In this document: piece by piece, positions 24,623 through 32,825 of the stretch
Layout of the letters: every line of letters begins with the position of its first letter
Numbering within the stretch: position 1 is the stretch's first letter
Assembly (NCBI RefSeq): GCF_900116855.1
Contig: NZ_UETD01000005.1
Coordinates: 186,001-250,000, forward strand
Direction: 5' to 3'
DNA length: 64,000 nucleotides
From: Ruminococcus flavefaciens
GTDB lineage: Bacteria; Bacillota; Clostridia; Oscillospirales; Ruminococcaceae
Notes under the pieces: model-generated
Database searches by the model: none
The model's input: the letters and a program-made list of their open reading frames with translations, nothing else
What the model was told of the DNA's origin: nothing
Made by a program: the position numbers and the translations under genes

Positions 24623-25349
24623 TCTCTTTCACCACCCTTTCAAAGACCTCCTCGAGGTTGGGAGCGTTGTAGCGTTCCTTCAGCTCGTCCGTGCGTCCCG
24701 TCACCATGAGGTGACCCTTGGCGATGATGCCTACGCGGTCGGAAACGAACTCGATCTCGAGCATATTGTGGGATGAGAGAAGGAAAGACATTCCCTCTTC
24801 TGCGGCGAGCTTCTTGATGGTCTTTCGTATTTCGAGGGCGTTGAGAACGTCCAGACCGCTGGTGGGCTCGTCAAGTATTGCAAGCTTAGGCTTTGTCATA
24901 ACAGCTCTCGCAAGGAGAAGCTTTCTTATCATGCCTCGGCTGTAGCTTCCTATCTTATCGTTGAGACGGTCGCCAAGTCCGCAGATGTTCTTGGCTCGGT
25001 CAACATAGCCGTTCAGTGTATCGATGTCCGTTGTGAACAGACCTGCCATGAATCTGAGGTACTTTATGCCCGTCATCTGTTTATATGCGCCTGCTTCGTC
25101 GGGGAGGTAGGTAATGGACTCCCTTACCTTTTCCGGCGCTTTCAGGATACTGTGTCCTGCAACAACTGCATCGCCTGATGTGGGCTGGAGCAGTGTGGAG
25201 ATCATTCTGATAGTAGTAGTCTTGCCTGCGCCGTTGGGACCGATGAGTGCGAATATCTCACCTTCGCCGATCTCGAATGAGACTTTGTCGACGGCGAGGA
25301 CTTTGGAGTACTGCTTAGACAGCTCTTTAACTTCGAGCACGTTTGCCAA
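24609..25349 (-). CDS. ABC-2 exporter ATP-binding protein (NatA-like)
   Basis: 246 residues. Walker A is GPNGAGKTTT near 37, the signature SRGMIRKLLLARA near 138, and Walker B LAILDEPTSGLDVLN near 157; the H-loop histidine is in LSSHNMLE. Start: TTG at 25349 with AGGAG eight bases upstream; no ATG is available near there. First gene of the two-gene exporter operon, with its own consensus promoter. The signature has SRGM in place of LSGGQ, which is common in this subfamily. Confidence 0.93.
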   Translation of the reverse strand: MANVLEVKELSKQYSKVLAVDKVSFEIGEGEIFALIGPNGAGKTTTIRMISTLLQPTSGDAVVAGHSILKAPEKVRESITYLPDEAGAYKQMTGIKYLRFMAGLFTTDIDTLNGYVDRAKNICGLGDRLNDKIGSYSRGMIRKLLLARAVMTKPKLAILDEPTSGLDVLNALEIRKTIKKLAAEEGMSFLLSSHNMLEIEFVSDRVGIIAKGHLMVTGRTDELKERYNAPNLEEVFERVVKENEIH

Positions 25350-25409
25350 GTCTATCGCTCCTTTTGTTATTAAATATTATATCGGGATAATTGCTTTTTC
25401 CTCATTTTT

Positions 25410-25438
25410 ATGATAACACAAAAAGCACCAAATGTCAA
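25410..25438 (-). promoter_or_regulatory. sigma-A promoter of the NatAB-type operon
   Basis: On the minus strand: TTGACA (25433-25438), 17-base spacer, TATCAT (25410-25415). The stretch 25439-25644 beyond it shows no gene or clear signal. Confidence 0.88.
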
Positions 25439-25644
25439 TACAAAAAGTAGAATGCGGCTAAGATTTTACAGTTTTTTAATAATAGTAAATTTTGCAGGAA
25501 CGAGCGGCAAGATCAGCAGAAATTACTTGGAGAAACTTACAGATAATCAAGGCGATGTTTGTACGGTTTGCTCAGGAAAAACGTTATTTAGCTAAATGAC
25601 GTGATGTAAAATATATTATTTATAATACGGACACATTCCGTTTC

Positions 25645-25673
25645 TTGACATTGTACCGTAAATTTGATATACT
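25645..25673 (+). promoter_or_regulatory. sigma-A promoter of cluster B
   Basis: TTGACA (25645-25650), 17-base spacer, TATACT (25668-25673). Transcription should begin near 25680 and run through the 12-kb operon. Confidence 0.92.
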
Positions 25674-25679
25674 GACTAT

Positions 25680-25797
25680 TAGATGGAAAATTGCAGTTTG
25701 GCAGAACTGCGGTCAGGCTGACTGTGCGCATGATCCCCGACCGAGGGAGCTTGCGCATTTTTTGTTTATTTGTCCGATGAAAGGGGGCGGAGCGGAA
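25680..25797 (+). promoter_or_regulatory. structured leader with attenuator-like terminator (cluster B)
   Basis: The leader folds into GCAGTT/AACTGC (25693-25710), a small GTCA/TGAC hairpin, and a larger hairpin closed by TGCGCA/TGCGCA (25725-25757) and followed directly by six T residues. That last hairpin has the form of an intrinsic terminator about 35 bases before the first gene, suggesting premature termination control. A 12-codon frame (25683-25721) lies in the leader but has no ribosome-binding site. I do not match it to a known riboswitch. Confidence 0.55.
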
Positions 25798-28716
25798 GTG
25801 AACAGGTTTTTGCGGAGACTTTTTTCGGGGGCGGCAGCCCTTGTTTTCTGCGGTGCGGCACAGGTATTCCCTGCGGCTGCCGAGGACACCTCTGCACAGG
25901 CGGCAATGGCGGCAGACTACTACGCCATGGCTTCCCCCGACAGTGAGATGCTCAGCTTCGGTGACTACTATGACCTTCATTCCGCAGAGCCCCGACCCGC
26001 TACGGAAATAGTCATAGAGGGAGCGGACTATGCTTCCTCGGCAGGCGGAGAATTCCGCAAGGGCAGCTTCACCGACGACTTCGGCGAGGAACGGGACAAT
26101 ACACTGCTCTGGAACAGTGCCGACGGCGAGGTGACCTATCGGTTCACGGTGCCCGAGACGGGAAATTACTGCCTTTCGGTGGATTACTGCCCCATGGTCT
26201 CAAACAGCACCTATATAGAGCTGGGGCTGGAGATAGACGGACAGACTCCCTACGATACCGCTTCGAGACTTACTCTCGGCAGGGTATGGGTCAACGAAAA
26301 GGACATATACACCGATATACGTGGAAATCAGGTGCGTCCTGCACAGGTGCAGAAATCGGCGTGGAGGAGCTGCTTCTTCGGTGACGTTGACGGGCTTTTC
26401 AGCGAGCCCCTGTTCTTTTATCTGGAAAAGGGCTCCCACGAGCTGAAGCTGACCTCGGAAAGGGCTCAGCTCGCCATAGAAAGGCTGTGCTTCTGCCAGC
26501 GTGAGGAGCTTCCCGATTACAGCGGCTATGCGGCTTCTGTAAGTGCGGACATCACTGTGGAGAGCACTGCCCCCACACTTTTCAGGATAGAGGGGGAGAA
26601 TGCGGCGTTCAAGTCCGACCCGACGCTCTATCCCACATACGACAACAGCAGCTACCTTGCTTCACCATCGGACCCGAGAAAGATGGTCTACAACACCCTC
26701 GGCAGCGGAAGCTGGAAAAAAGCTCTCCAGTCCGTCACATGGGAGATACCCGAGGAGGAGACAGGCGCAGGGGGCTGGTATAAAATAGGCATAAAGGCAC
26801 GGCAGGATCAGATAAGAGGCTTTGACTCCGAGCGACGTATCTACATCGACGGCAAGGTGCCCTGCAAAGAGCTTGACGGCGTGAAGTTCCACTACGATAC
26901 GGACTGGTCCGTGACGACTCCCGAAAGCGGCGGCGAGCCCGTGTACATCTGGCTGGAGGGCGGCAGGAGCCATACCATAACTATGGAGGCTGTCCCCGGC
27001 GAGATAGGCGGCTGTCTCCGCAGGCTTGACAGCGCAGTAAAGGAGCTGAACACCTATTACCGCAGAGTTCTGATGATAACGGGACCCGCTCCCGATAAAT
27101 ACACGGATTATTACGTCCACGAGAAGATCCCCGAGCTGGTGGACAAATTCGGCAGCATTTCCGCCGAGCTCAAGGACGTTCAGAAGGAGATAGAGTCTAT
27201 TTCCGGCAGCAGCGGCACAGAGGCGGCTGCCATAGAGAATATGGCGGTGATACTGGATAAATGCACTGCCAAGCCTCTGAAGATACCCTCCTATCTTTCG
27301 CAGATAAAGACGAGCATCACCTCACTTTCGGCGTGGATGAGGGACAACCGCGACCAGCCTCTTGAGGTGGACTATATCGAGTTCGCGTCCGCGGACCGCA
27401 GCTTCTCAAGCTGTAAGGAGAAGCTGGGAAAGTCGCTGAAATTCGGCTTTGAGGGCTTCATCGGCTCCTTCTTCGAGGACTACACCACCCTCTCCGATGT
27501 TTCGGGAGAGGACGCCATCGACGTCTGGGTGGCTCTGGGCAGAGATCAGGCGCAGGTGGTCAAGGAGATGACGGAGAACCAGTTCATGCAGGAAACAGGC
27601 ATACCCGTGTCCGTGAACCTCGTGACAGGCGGTGTTGTGGAGGCTACTCTTGCAGGAAAGGGACCCGACGCGGCGCTTTTCCTCGGGGGAGAGTTCCCCG
27701 TAAATCTTGCAGCCCGTGACCTTCTTGTGGACCTTTCTCAGTTTGACGACTTTGAGGAGGTAAAGGGGCGCTTCCAGAAAAACGCCATGACACAGTACAC
27801 CTTCAACGGCGGCTGCTACGGACTCCCCGTCAGTCAGACCTTCCCCATGATGTTCTACCGCACCGATATACTGACGGAGCTGGGTTTCAGCTCTCCGCCG
27901 GAGACATGGAGCGGACTTATAGATATGCTGCCTGCGCTCCAGCGCAGATATATGTCGGTGGGACTGGTCCTGCCGCCCAATGATATCTCTCCTGCCACGG
28001 AATGCGGCCATACCTTTGCAATGCTGCTGCTCCAGAAAGGGCAGAACTACTATAACCCAGAGCAGACCGCCTCCGCTCTGGACACCACCGCGGCGGTGCA
28101 GTCCTTTGAGGAGTGGACGGATTTCTACACCAAGTACAGCTTCGAGCAGGTCTATGACGGATTCAGCAGGTTCAGGACAGGTGAGTACCCTATAGTCATT
28201 GCAAATTATACCTTCTTCAACCAGCTTACCGCCGCTTCTCCCGAGATAAACGGTCTGTGGGACTTCTGTCCCGTGCCGGGGACCGAGAGAGAGGACGGAA
28301 CCATATCCCATGCGGCTAATTCCAGCGGCTCGGGAGCAGTCATCTTCAAAAAGGTGAAGAACAAGGAGAACGCATGGCGGTTCATCAAGTGGTTCACAGA
28401 CACCGAAACACAGGTGAGGTATGCCGCTCAGATAGAGGGACTCATGGGAACTATGGGAAGATTTGACACGGCGAATACCGAGGCTCTCGGGCAGATGTCA
28501 TGGTCGTCCGACGAGCTTGCAAGGCTCCGCGCCCAGCAGGAGGAGCTGACGGAGATACCCGTTACCCCTGCGTCCTATGCGGTGACCAGAAATATCATGA
28601 ACGCCTTCCGCGAGACCATCAACGATGGCGCAAATCCCCGTGATACCCTTATATGGTACAACAGGGACATAAACGACGAAATAACGCGAAAGCGCAAAAA
28701 CTTAGGACTTGAATAG
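25798..28716 (+). CDS. giant solute-binding protein with carbohydrate-binding-like domains
   Basis: About 972 residues, secreted (signal peptide about 1-28 ending PAAA). Two beta-sandwich domains resembling CBM35-type modules come first (about 60-235 and 250-420; the second begins FRIEGENAAF). A helical linker (about 430-545) leads to a family 1 solute-binding domain (about 560-970: GKGPDAALFLGGEF, GCYGLPVSQTFPMMFYRTD). There is no lipobox. Start: GTG at 25798 after GGAG; the ATG at 25777 is an alternative giving a longer N-terminus. First gene of cluster B, presumably binding a glycan and delivering it to the permeases downstream. More than twice the usual length for a solute-binding protein. 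Confidence 0.85.
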   Translation: MNRFLRRLFSGAAALVFCGAAQVFPAAAEDTSAQAAMAADYYAMASPDSEMLSFGDYYDLHSAEPRPATEIVIEGADYASSAGGEFRKGSFTDDFGEERDNTLLWNSADGEVTYRFTVPETGNYCLSVDYCPMVSNSTYIELGLEIDGQTPYDTASRLTLGRVWVNEKDIYTDIRGNQVRPAQVQKSAWRSCFFGDVDGLFSEPLFFYLEKGSHELKLTSERAQLAIERLCFCQREELPDYSGYAASVSADITVESTAPTLFRIEGENAAFKSDPTLYPTYDNSSYLASPSDPRKMVYNTLGSGSWKKALQSVTWEIPEEETGAGGWYKIGIKARQDQIRGFDSERRIYIDGKVPCKELDGVKFHYDTDWSVTTPESGGEPVYIWLEGGRSHTITMEAVPGEIGGCLRRLDSAVKELNTYYRRVLMITGPAPDKYTDYYVHEKIPELVDKFGSISAELKDVQKEIESISGSSGTEAAAIENMAVILDKCTAKPLKIPSYLSQIKTSITSLSAWMRDNRDQPLEVDYIEFASADRSFSSCKEKLGKSLKFGFEGFIGSFFEDYTTLSDVSGEDAIDVWVALGRDQAQVVKEMTENQFMQETGIPVSVNLVTGGVVEATLAGKGPDAALFLGGEFPVNLAARDLLVDLSQFDDFEEVKGRFQKNAMTQYTFNGGCYGLPVSQTFPMMFYRTDILTELGFSSPPETWSGLIDMLPALQRRYMSVGLVLPPNDISPATECGHTFAMLLLQKGQNYYNPEQTASALDTTAAVQSFEEWTDFYTKYSFEQVYDGFSRFRTGEYPIVIANYTFFNQLTAASPEINGLWDFCPVPGTEREDGTISHAANSSGSGAVIFKKVKNKENAWRFIKWFTDTETQVRYAAQIEGLMGTMGRFDTANTEALGQMSWSSDELARLRAQQEELTEIPVTPASYAVTRNIMNAFRETINDGANPRDTLIWYNRDINDEITRKRKNLGLE

Positions 28717-28721
28717 GCGAG

Positions 28722-28815
28722 CCTTCAGCCCTTAGCCGTTAGCCATCAGGGGAGCGGCTGTGTTTCTTGCAGAGCTGAGTTCGGCTATCATATGTAGGGA
28801 ACGCCGCCCTCGGCG
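28722..28815. repeat. palindromic intergenic repeat (partial TAGCC family copy) inside the operon
   Basis: AGCCCTTAGCCGTTAGCC followed by the hairpin GGAACGCCG/CGGCGTTCC. It separates the solute-binding gene from the permease genes and could act as an RNA stability element or weak processing site. Confidence 0.6.
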
Positions 28816-28853
28816 TTCCGAAAAAACTGCTGAAAGGAAAGGAGTGTGAAAAA

Positions 28854-29771
28854 ATGGCGGTCAAAACTCAGAAGCGTGGGAAAGGCGCTCTCTGGCGCGA
28901 TATAAAGCGCAATAAAGCCTGCTACGGTATGCTTGCGCCCTTTATGATATTCTTCATACTCTTTACGGCTGTCCCCGTGCTGATGTCCCTGCCTATGGGC
29001 TTTACGGACTTCGATATGGCAAGGCCGCCCAAATTCGTGGGACTTTCCAACTTCACGACCCTTTTCTTCTCCGACAAGATATTCATGCGCTCCATAAGGG
29101 TCACTATTGTGTTCGCCCTGCTTACGGGACCCGTCAGCTATGTGCTGTGCTTCCTGCTGGCATGGCTCATAAACGAAATGCACCCAAAGCTCAAGACCTT
29201 TTTCACCCTTATATTCTATGCCCCCTCAATGGCTAACGTGTATACGGTGTGGAAGCTTATCTTCAGCGGTGATATGAACGGCTATCTGAACTCGTTCCTT
29301 ATAAACCTCGGTATCATCAACGCTCCAGTGCAGTGGCTCACCGACGGCAGATATGTCCTCGGCGTCACCATAGTAGTGCAGCTGTGGATATCCCTCGGAG
29401 CAGGCTTCCTTGCCCTCCGCGCGGGCTTCCAGAACATCGACCGCTCCATGTATGAGGCAGGAGCCATCGAGGGCATACGCACACGCTGGCAGGAGCTCAT
29501 ATACATCGTTATCCCATCAATGGGGCCCCAGCTCATGTTCGCAGCAGTAATGCAGATAGTGAGCTCCTTTACCGCAGGCACAGTAGCCCAGAACCTCGTG
29601 GGCTTCCCAAGCACTGACTACAAAGCCCATACCATCATGACCCATGCCTTTGACTACGGCTGGCAGCGCTTTGAGATGGGCTATGCCTCGGCTATATGTA
29701 TGATACTTTTCGTTGCCATGTTCCTGCTGAACAAGCTCATCAGCAAGGTCCTCGGCAAGTATATGGACTGA
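28854..29771 (+). CDS. carbohydrate ABC transporter permease (cluster B, pair 1, MalF/LplB type)
   Basis: 305 residues, six helices from about residue 22. The EAA loop reads EAGAIEGIRTRWQELIYIVI near 200. The gene has an AAGGAG site and follows the solute-binding gene after a repeat-containing gap. With the next gene, 12 bases on, it forms one heterodimeric import channel. No ATPase is encoded in the cluster. Confidence 0.93.
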   Translation: MAVKTQKRGKGALWRDIKRNKACYGMLAPFMIFFILFTAVPVLMSLPMGFTDFDMARPPKFVGLSNFTTLFFSDKIFMRSIRVTIVFALLTGPVSYVLCFLLAWLINEMHPKLKTFFTLIFYAPSMANVYTVWKLIFSGDMNGYLNSFLINLGIINAPVQWLTDGRYVLGVTIVVQLWISLGAGFLALRAGFQNIDRSMYEAGAIEGIRTRWQELIYIVIPSMGPQLMFAAVMQIVSSFTAGTVAQNLVGFPSTDYKAHTIMTHAFDYGWQRFEMGYASAICMILFVAMFLLNKLISKVLGKYMD

Positions 29772-29783
29772 GGAGGCGAAGCA

Positions 29784-30662
29784 GTGGCAGAGATAAATAC
29801 CGCGAAGCTTCGCGGCTCAAACAGACAGGCAGGCAGAAAGTACGGCGGCAGTATGGTCATATTCCTTTTCCTTGCACTGCTGGGACTTTTCATGTTCCTG
29901 CCCATATATCTTACGGTGATAATGTCCATAAAGCCTGTGGAGGAGCTCTTTGTCTTTCCGCCCAAGCTCTACGCCGTAAGACCTACCCTTGATAATTTCA
30001 GGGATATGTTCAGGGTGCTCCACCAGAACAGGGTGCCCTTTTCAAGATATGTGTTCAACAGCATATTCGTAACCGTGACGGTAACGGTGCTGCAATGCGT
30101 GTTTTCGTCGATGGCGGCATTCGTGCTGGCGAAGTGCAAATTCCCGGGAAGCAAATTCATAAACGGCGTTATCGTCGTGGCGCTTCTCTACCAGAGCAGC
30201 GTAATATACATCATGCAGTACATCGTCATGGCAAAGCTGCACATGATAGACACCTACATGGCGCTGATATTCCCTGCCATAGCCTCGCCCATGGGACTTT
30301 TTCTCATGAGGCAGTCCATAAGTCAGGTGCCCGACTCCATGATAGAGGCGGCAAAGGTGGACGGAGCAGGACTTTTCCGCATATGCTGGCAGATAGTCAT
30401 ACCAAATCAGAAGCCTGCCCTCATGACGCTGATAATATTCGCATTTCAGGGCGCATGGAACATCCAGACAGGCTCCGTGGTGTTCAGGGAACAGTACAAG
30501 ACCCTGCCCACGGTGGTAACACAGGCGGCTTCCTCGGGACTCGCAAGAGCAGGCGTGGCAATGGCGGCGGCAGTTTTCCTGCTGATACCGCCCATAGTCA
30601 TATTCATGCTGGCGCAGAGACAGGTCATCGAGACCATGGCGCATTCGGGAATAAAGGAATAA
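29784..30662 (+). CDS. carbohydrate ABC transporter permease (cluster B, pair 1, MalG type)
   Basis: 292 residues; GTG start seven bases after GGAGG. Six helices, first about 25-48. The EAA loop EAAKVDGAGLFRICWQIVIP lies near 190. It is the partner of the permease just upstream. The downstream NHL-protein gene follows after 34 bases. Confidence 0.93.
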   Translation: MAEINTAKLRGSNRQAGRKYGGSMVIFLFLALLGLFMFLPIYLTVIMSIKPVEELFVFPPKLYAVRPTLDNFRDMFRVLHQNRVPFSRYVFNSIFVTVTVTVLQCVFSSMAAFVLAKCKFPGSKFINGVIVVALLYQSSVIYIMQYIVMAKLHMIDTYMALIFPAIASPMGLFLMRQSISQVPDSMIEAAKVDGAGLFRICWQIVIPNQKPALMTLIIFAFQGAWNIQTGSVVFREQYKTLPTVVTQAASSGLARAGVAMAAAVFLLIPPIVIFMLAQRQVIETMAHSGIKE

Positions 30663-30696
30663 TATACGGTTCAACTGTCGGAAGGGAGTGAGGCAA

Positions 30697-32187
30697 GTGA
30701 AAAGATATACGGGCGTGTTTGCAGCGGCACTTGCCGCACTGACACTTTTGGCACCATGCTCCTCGGCGGCTTCGGGAGAGCCCTACGAGAGCTATAACTA
30801 TGACAACTGGGGGGATGCCATACCCTCACAGGCTGGATATACTGCTGACCGCGCTGTTTCGGGCTTTGATCTCGGTGTGGGAGCCTTCAGCGACCCCTCC
30901 GACATCTTCTTTGACGATGAGGGCGTGCTATACATCACCGATACGGGCAATAACCGCATAATCGCCGCGGACAGCAGTCTTGAGAAGGTCATACATATCT
31001 ATGACCGCTTCACCATGCCCGACGGCTCCGAGACCACCCTCAACAAGCCTATGGGTGTTTTCGTGTCGGCGGAGAACGGCTTCATATACATTGCCGACAG
31101 CGATAATTCCAGAGTCCTCATCTCCGACAAGGAGGGCAATGTTCAGAGCGAGATAACCAAACCTGAGTCCGAGGTCTATGACCAGAAGCGTACATTCCTG
31201 CCCCAGCGCGTCATCGCCGACAAGGGCGGCAACGTCTATGTGGTGCTGGGCAATATAACCACGGGCGCGGCAATGTTTGCTCCCGACGGCAGCTTCTCGG
31301 GCTTTTACGGCGCAAACCGCGTGGAGCCTACTGCAAAGATAATAGGCAACTACATAAAGAGCATATTCATGTCCGACGAGAAGAAAGCTCACAGGACAAG
31401 AACTGTTCCCTCTGGCATAACCTCATTCGATATCGACGGGGACTTCATATTCACCTGCACAGCCTCGGGAACCCAGACTACCGACACGGTGAAGAAGCTA
31501 AACGCCGCAGGCAGGAACATCTTCGCCAACATGGAGCTTACCTTCGGGGACTACACTCCCATGTACGACACCTCGCGGAACAAGGTTCTCTCGCCGTCCA
31601 TCGTGGATATCGACGTATCCGAGGACGGCTGCATAAACTGCCTTGACTTTACCACAGGCAGGGTGTTCCAGTACGATGAGGACTGCAATCTGCTGTTCAT
31701 CACAGGCACCATAGCCAAGCAGACAGGCGGTTTTGACCATGTGGCAGCGGTGGAGTCCCGCGGCAGCGAGCTATATGTCCTCGACTCCATGAAGGACACC
31801 ATAACCGTGTTCAGGGAGACCTCTTTCGGCAGCATAGTCCATGAGGCGGCGGCTCTCCATAATGCAGGCTATTATGAGGAAGCCCTCGGACCGTGGCAGG
31901 AGGTGCTGAAAAGGGACGGAAACTACAACAGAGCCTATGTGGGAGTGGCTTCCGCTCTGCTCAGGCAGGGGGACTACAAGGGTGCCATGAAATATGCAAA
32001 GCTTGCGGATGCAGGCGATATATACAACAAGGCTTTCGAGGGAAGGCGCAGGGAGTTCCTCAAGGAGAACTTCCCCGTTATCGCCGCAGTCATCGTCCTT
32101 GCCGCAGGGGCGCTCATAGTCCGCGGCAGGCTGAAAAAGAGACGCAGAGCAGATACTCATAAGGGAGAGGAGGAGCAGCAGTCATGA
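30697..32187 (+). CDS. NHL-repeat and TPR-like protein with C-terminal membrane anchor
   Basis: About 496 residues. Signal peptide about 1-25. An NHL-type beta-propeller spans about 55-355: DIFFDDEGVLYITDTGNNRI, then FIYIADSDNSRVLI, are typical blades. A TPR-like helical part (about 365-430: AALHNAGYYEEALGPWQEVL) precedes one membrane helix (about 450-470) and a basic tail. Start: GTG at 30697 after GGAG. The propeller faces outward and probably binds protein or glycan. The gene overlaps the Yip1-like gene by four bases (ATGA), so translation is coupled. Its constant company with DUF5696 and Yip1 genes, as I recall from related Firmicutes, hints at a scaffold in one complex. Confidence 0.85.
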   Translation: MKRYTGVFAAALAALTLLAPCSSAASGEPYESYNYDNWGDAIPSQAGYTADRAVSGFDLGVGAFSDPSDIFFDDEGVLYITDTGNNRIIAADSSLEKVIHIYDRFTMPDGSETTLNKPMGVFVSAENGFIYIADSDNSRVLISDKEGNVQSEITKPESEVYDQKRTFLPQRVIADKGGNVYVVLGNITTGAAMFAPDGSFSGFYGANRVEPTAKIIGNYIKSIFMSDEKKAHRTRTVPSGITSFDIDGDFIFTCTASGTQTTDTVKKLNAAGRNIFANMELTFGDYTPMYDTSRNKVLSPSIVDIDVSEDGCINCLDFTTGRVFQYDEDCNLLFITGTIAKQTGGFDHVAAVESRGSELYVLDSMKDTITVFRETSFGSIVHEAAALHNAGYYEEALGPWQEVLKRDGNYNRAYVGVASALLRQGDYKGAMKYAKLADAGDIYNKAFEGRRREFLKENFPVIAAVIVLAAGALIVRGRLKKRRRADTHKGEEEQQS

Positions 32188-32813
32188 TGGACCTTACACA
32201 GAGACAGTGGGTGAAGTATGCTGTCATGCACCCTGTTGAGGGCTTCGAGGATATGCGCTGGAAGAAATCGGGCTCACTGAAGATAGCCGCCCTGATAATA
32301 GTGCTGCTCTTTTTCGGAGAGATAGCCTTCGGCAGGCTCTACGGCTTCCAGTTCTATATCGCCTACGACAAGACCTTCAATATAATCCCATATATCGTGC
32401 GGAGCTTCGTGCTTTTCGGCGCGTGGACAGTGGGGAACTGGTCGGTGTGTACCCTCCTTGACGGAGAGGGAACGCTGAAAAATATATGTATTTACAGTGC
32501 CTATGCACTCATACCATACACGGTACAGCTCTACATCAATGTCATACTCTCCCATTTCCTCATACGGGACGAGTATGTGTTCATGCAGATAATCGAGCTC
32601 ATAGGCGTGGGGTGGACGGTGATACTGCTGTTTTCGGCAATAAAGTCGGTACATCAGTACTCCTTCGGCAAGACCGTCCTCGCCATAGTGCTGACCATAG
32701 GGGCAATGCTCATAATGCTGTTCCTGCTGGTGCTGCTTATGTCGCTGATACAGCAGATATTCATATTCATATCCACCGTTTACACCGAGCTCTCATACAG
32801 GGCTCGTGTCTGA
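32184..32813 (+). CDS. Yip1-family membrane protein
   Basis: 209 residues with five likely helices (about 32-50, 65-85, 100-120, 130-155 and 165-195), the Yip1 layout. A short N-terminal motif VKYAVMHPVEGFEDMRWKK precedes the first helix, as in bacterial Yip1-domain proteins. Function in bacteria is unknown. The start overlaps the end of the NHL gene, and the DUF5696-type gene follows after 12 bases, so all three are made together. Confidence 0.82.
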   Translation: MMDLTQRQWVKYAVMHPVEGFEDMRWKKSGSLKIAALIIVLLFFGEIAFGRLYGFQFYIAYDKTFNIIPYIVRSFVLFGAWTVGNWSVCTLLDGEGTLKNICIYSAYALIPYTVQLYINVILSHFLIRDEYVFMQIIELIGVGWTVILLFSAIKSVHQYSFGKTVLAIVLTIGAMLIMLFLLVLLMSLIQQIFIFISTVYTELSYRARV

Positions 32814-32825
32814 AAGGCGGTGCCC

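Noticed and set aside
25683..25721. 12-codon leader peptide in the cluster B leader
   Set aside because: It would begin three bases after the expected transcription start with no ribosome-binding site, and shows no run of a single regulatory amino acid.
28722..28815. Operon boundary with terminator inside cluster B
   Set aside because: The hairpin is followed by GAAAAAAC on the plus strand rather than T residues, and no promoter follows before the next permease.
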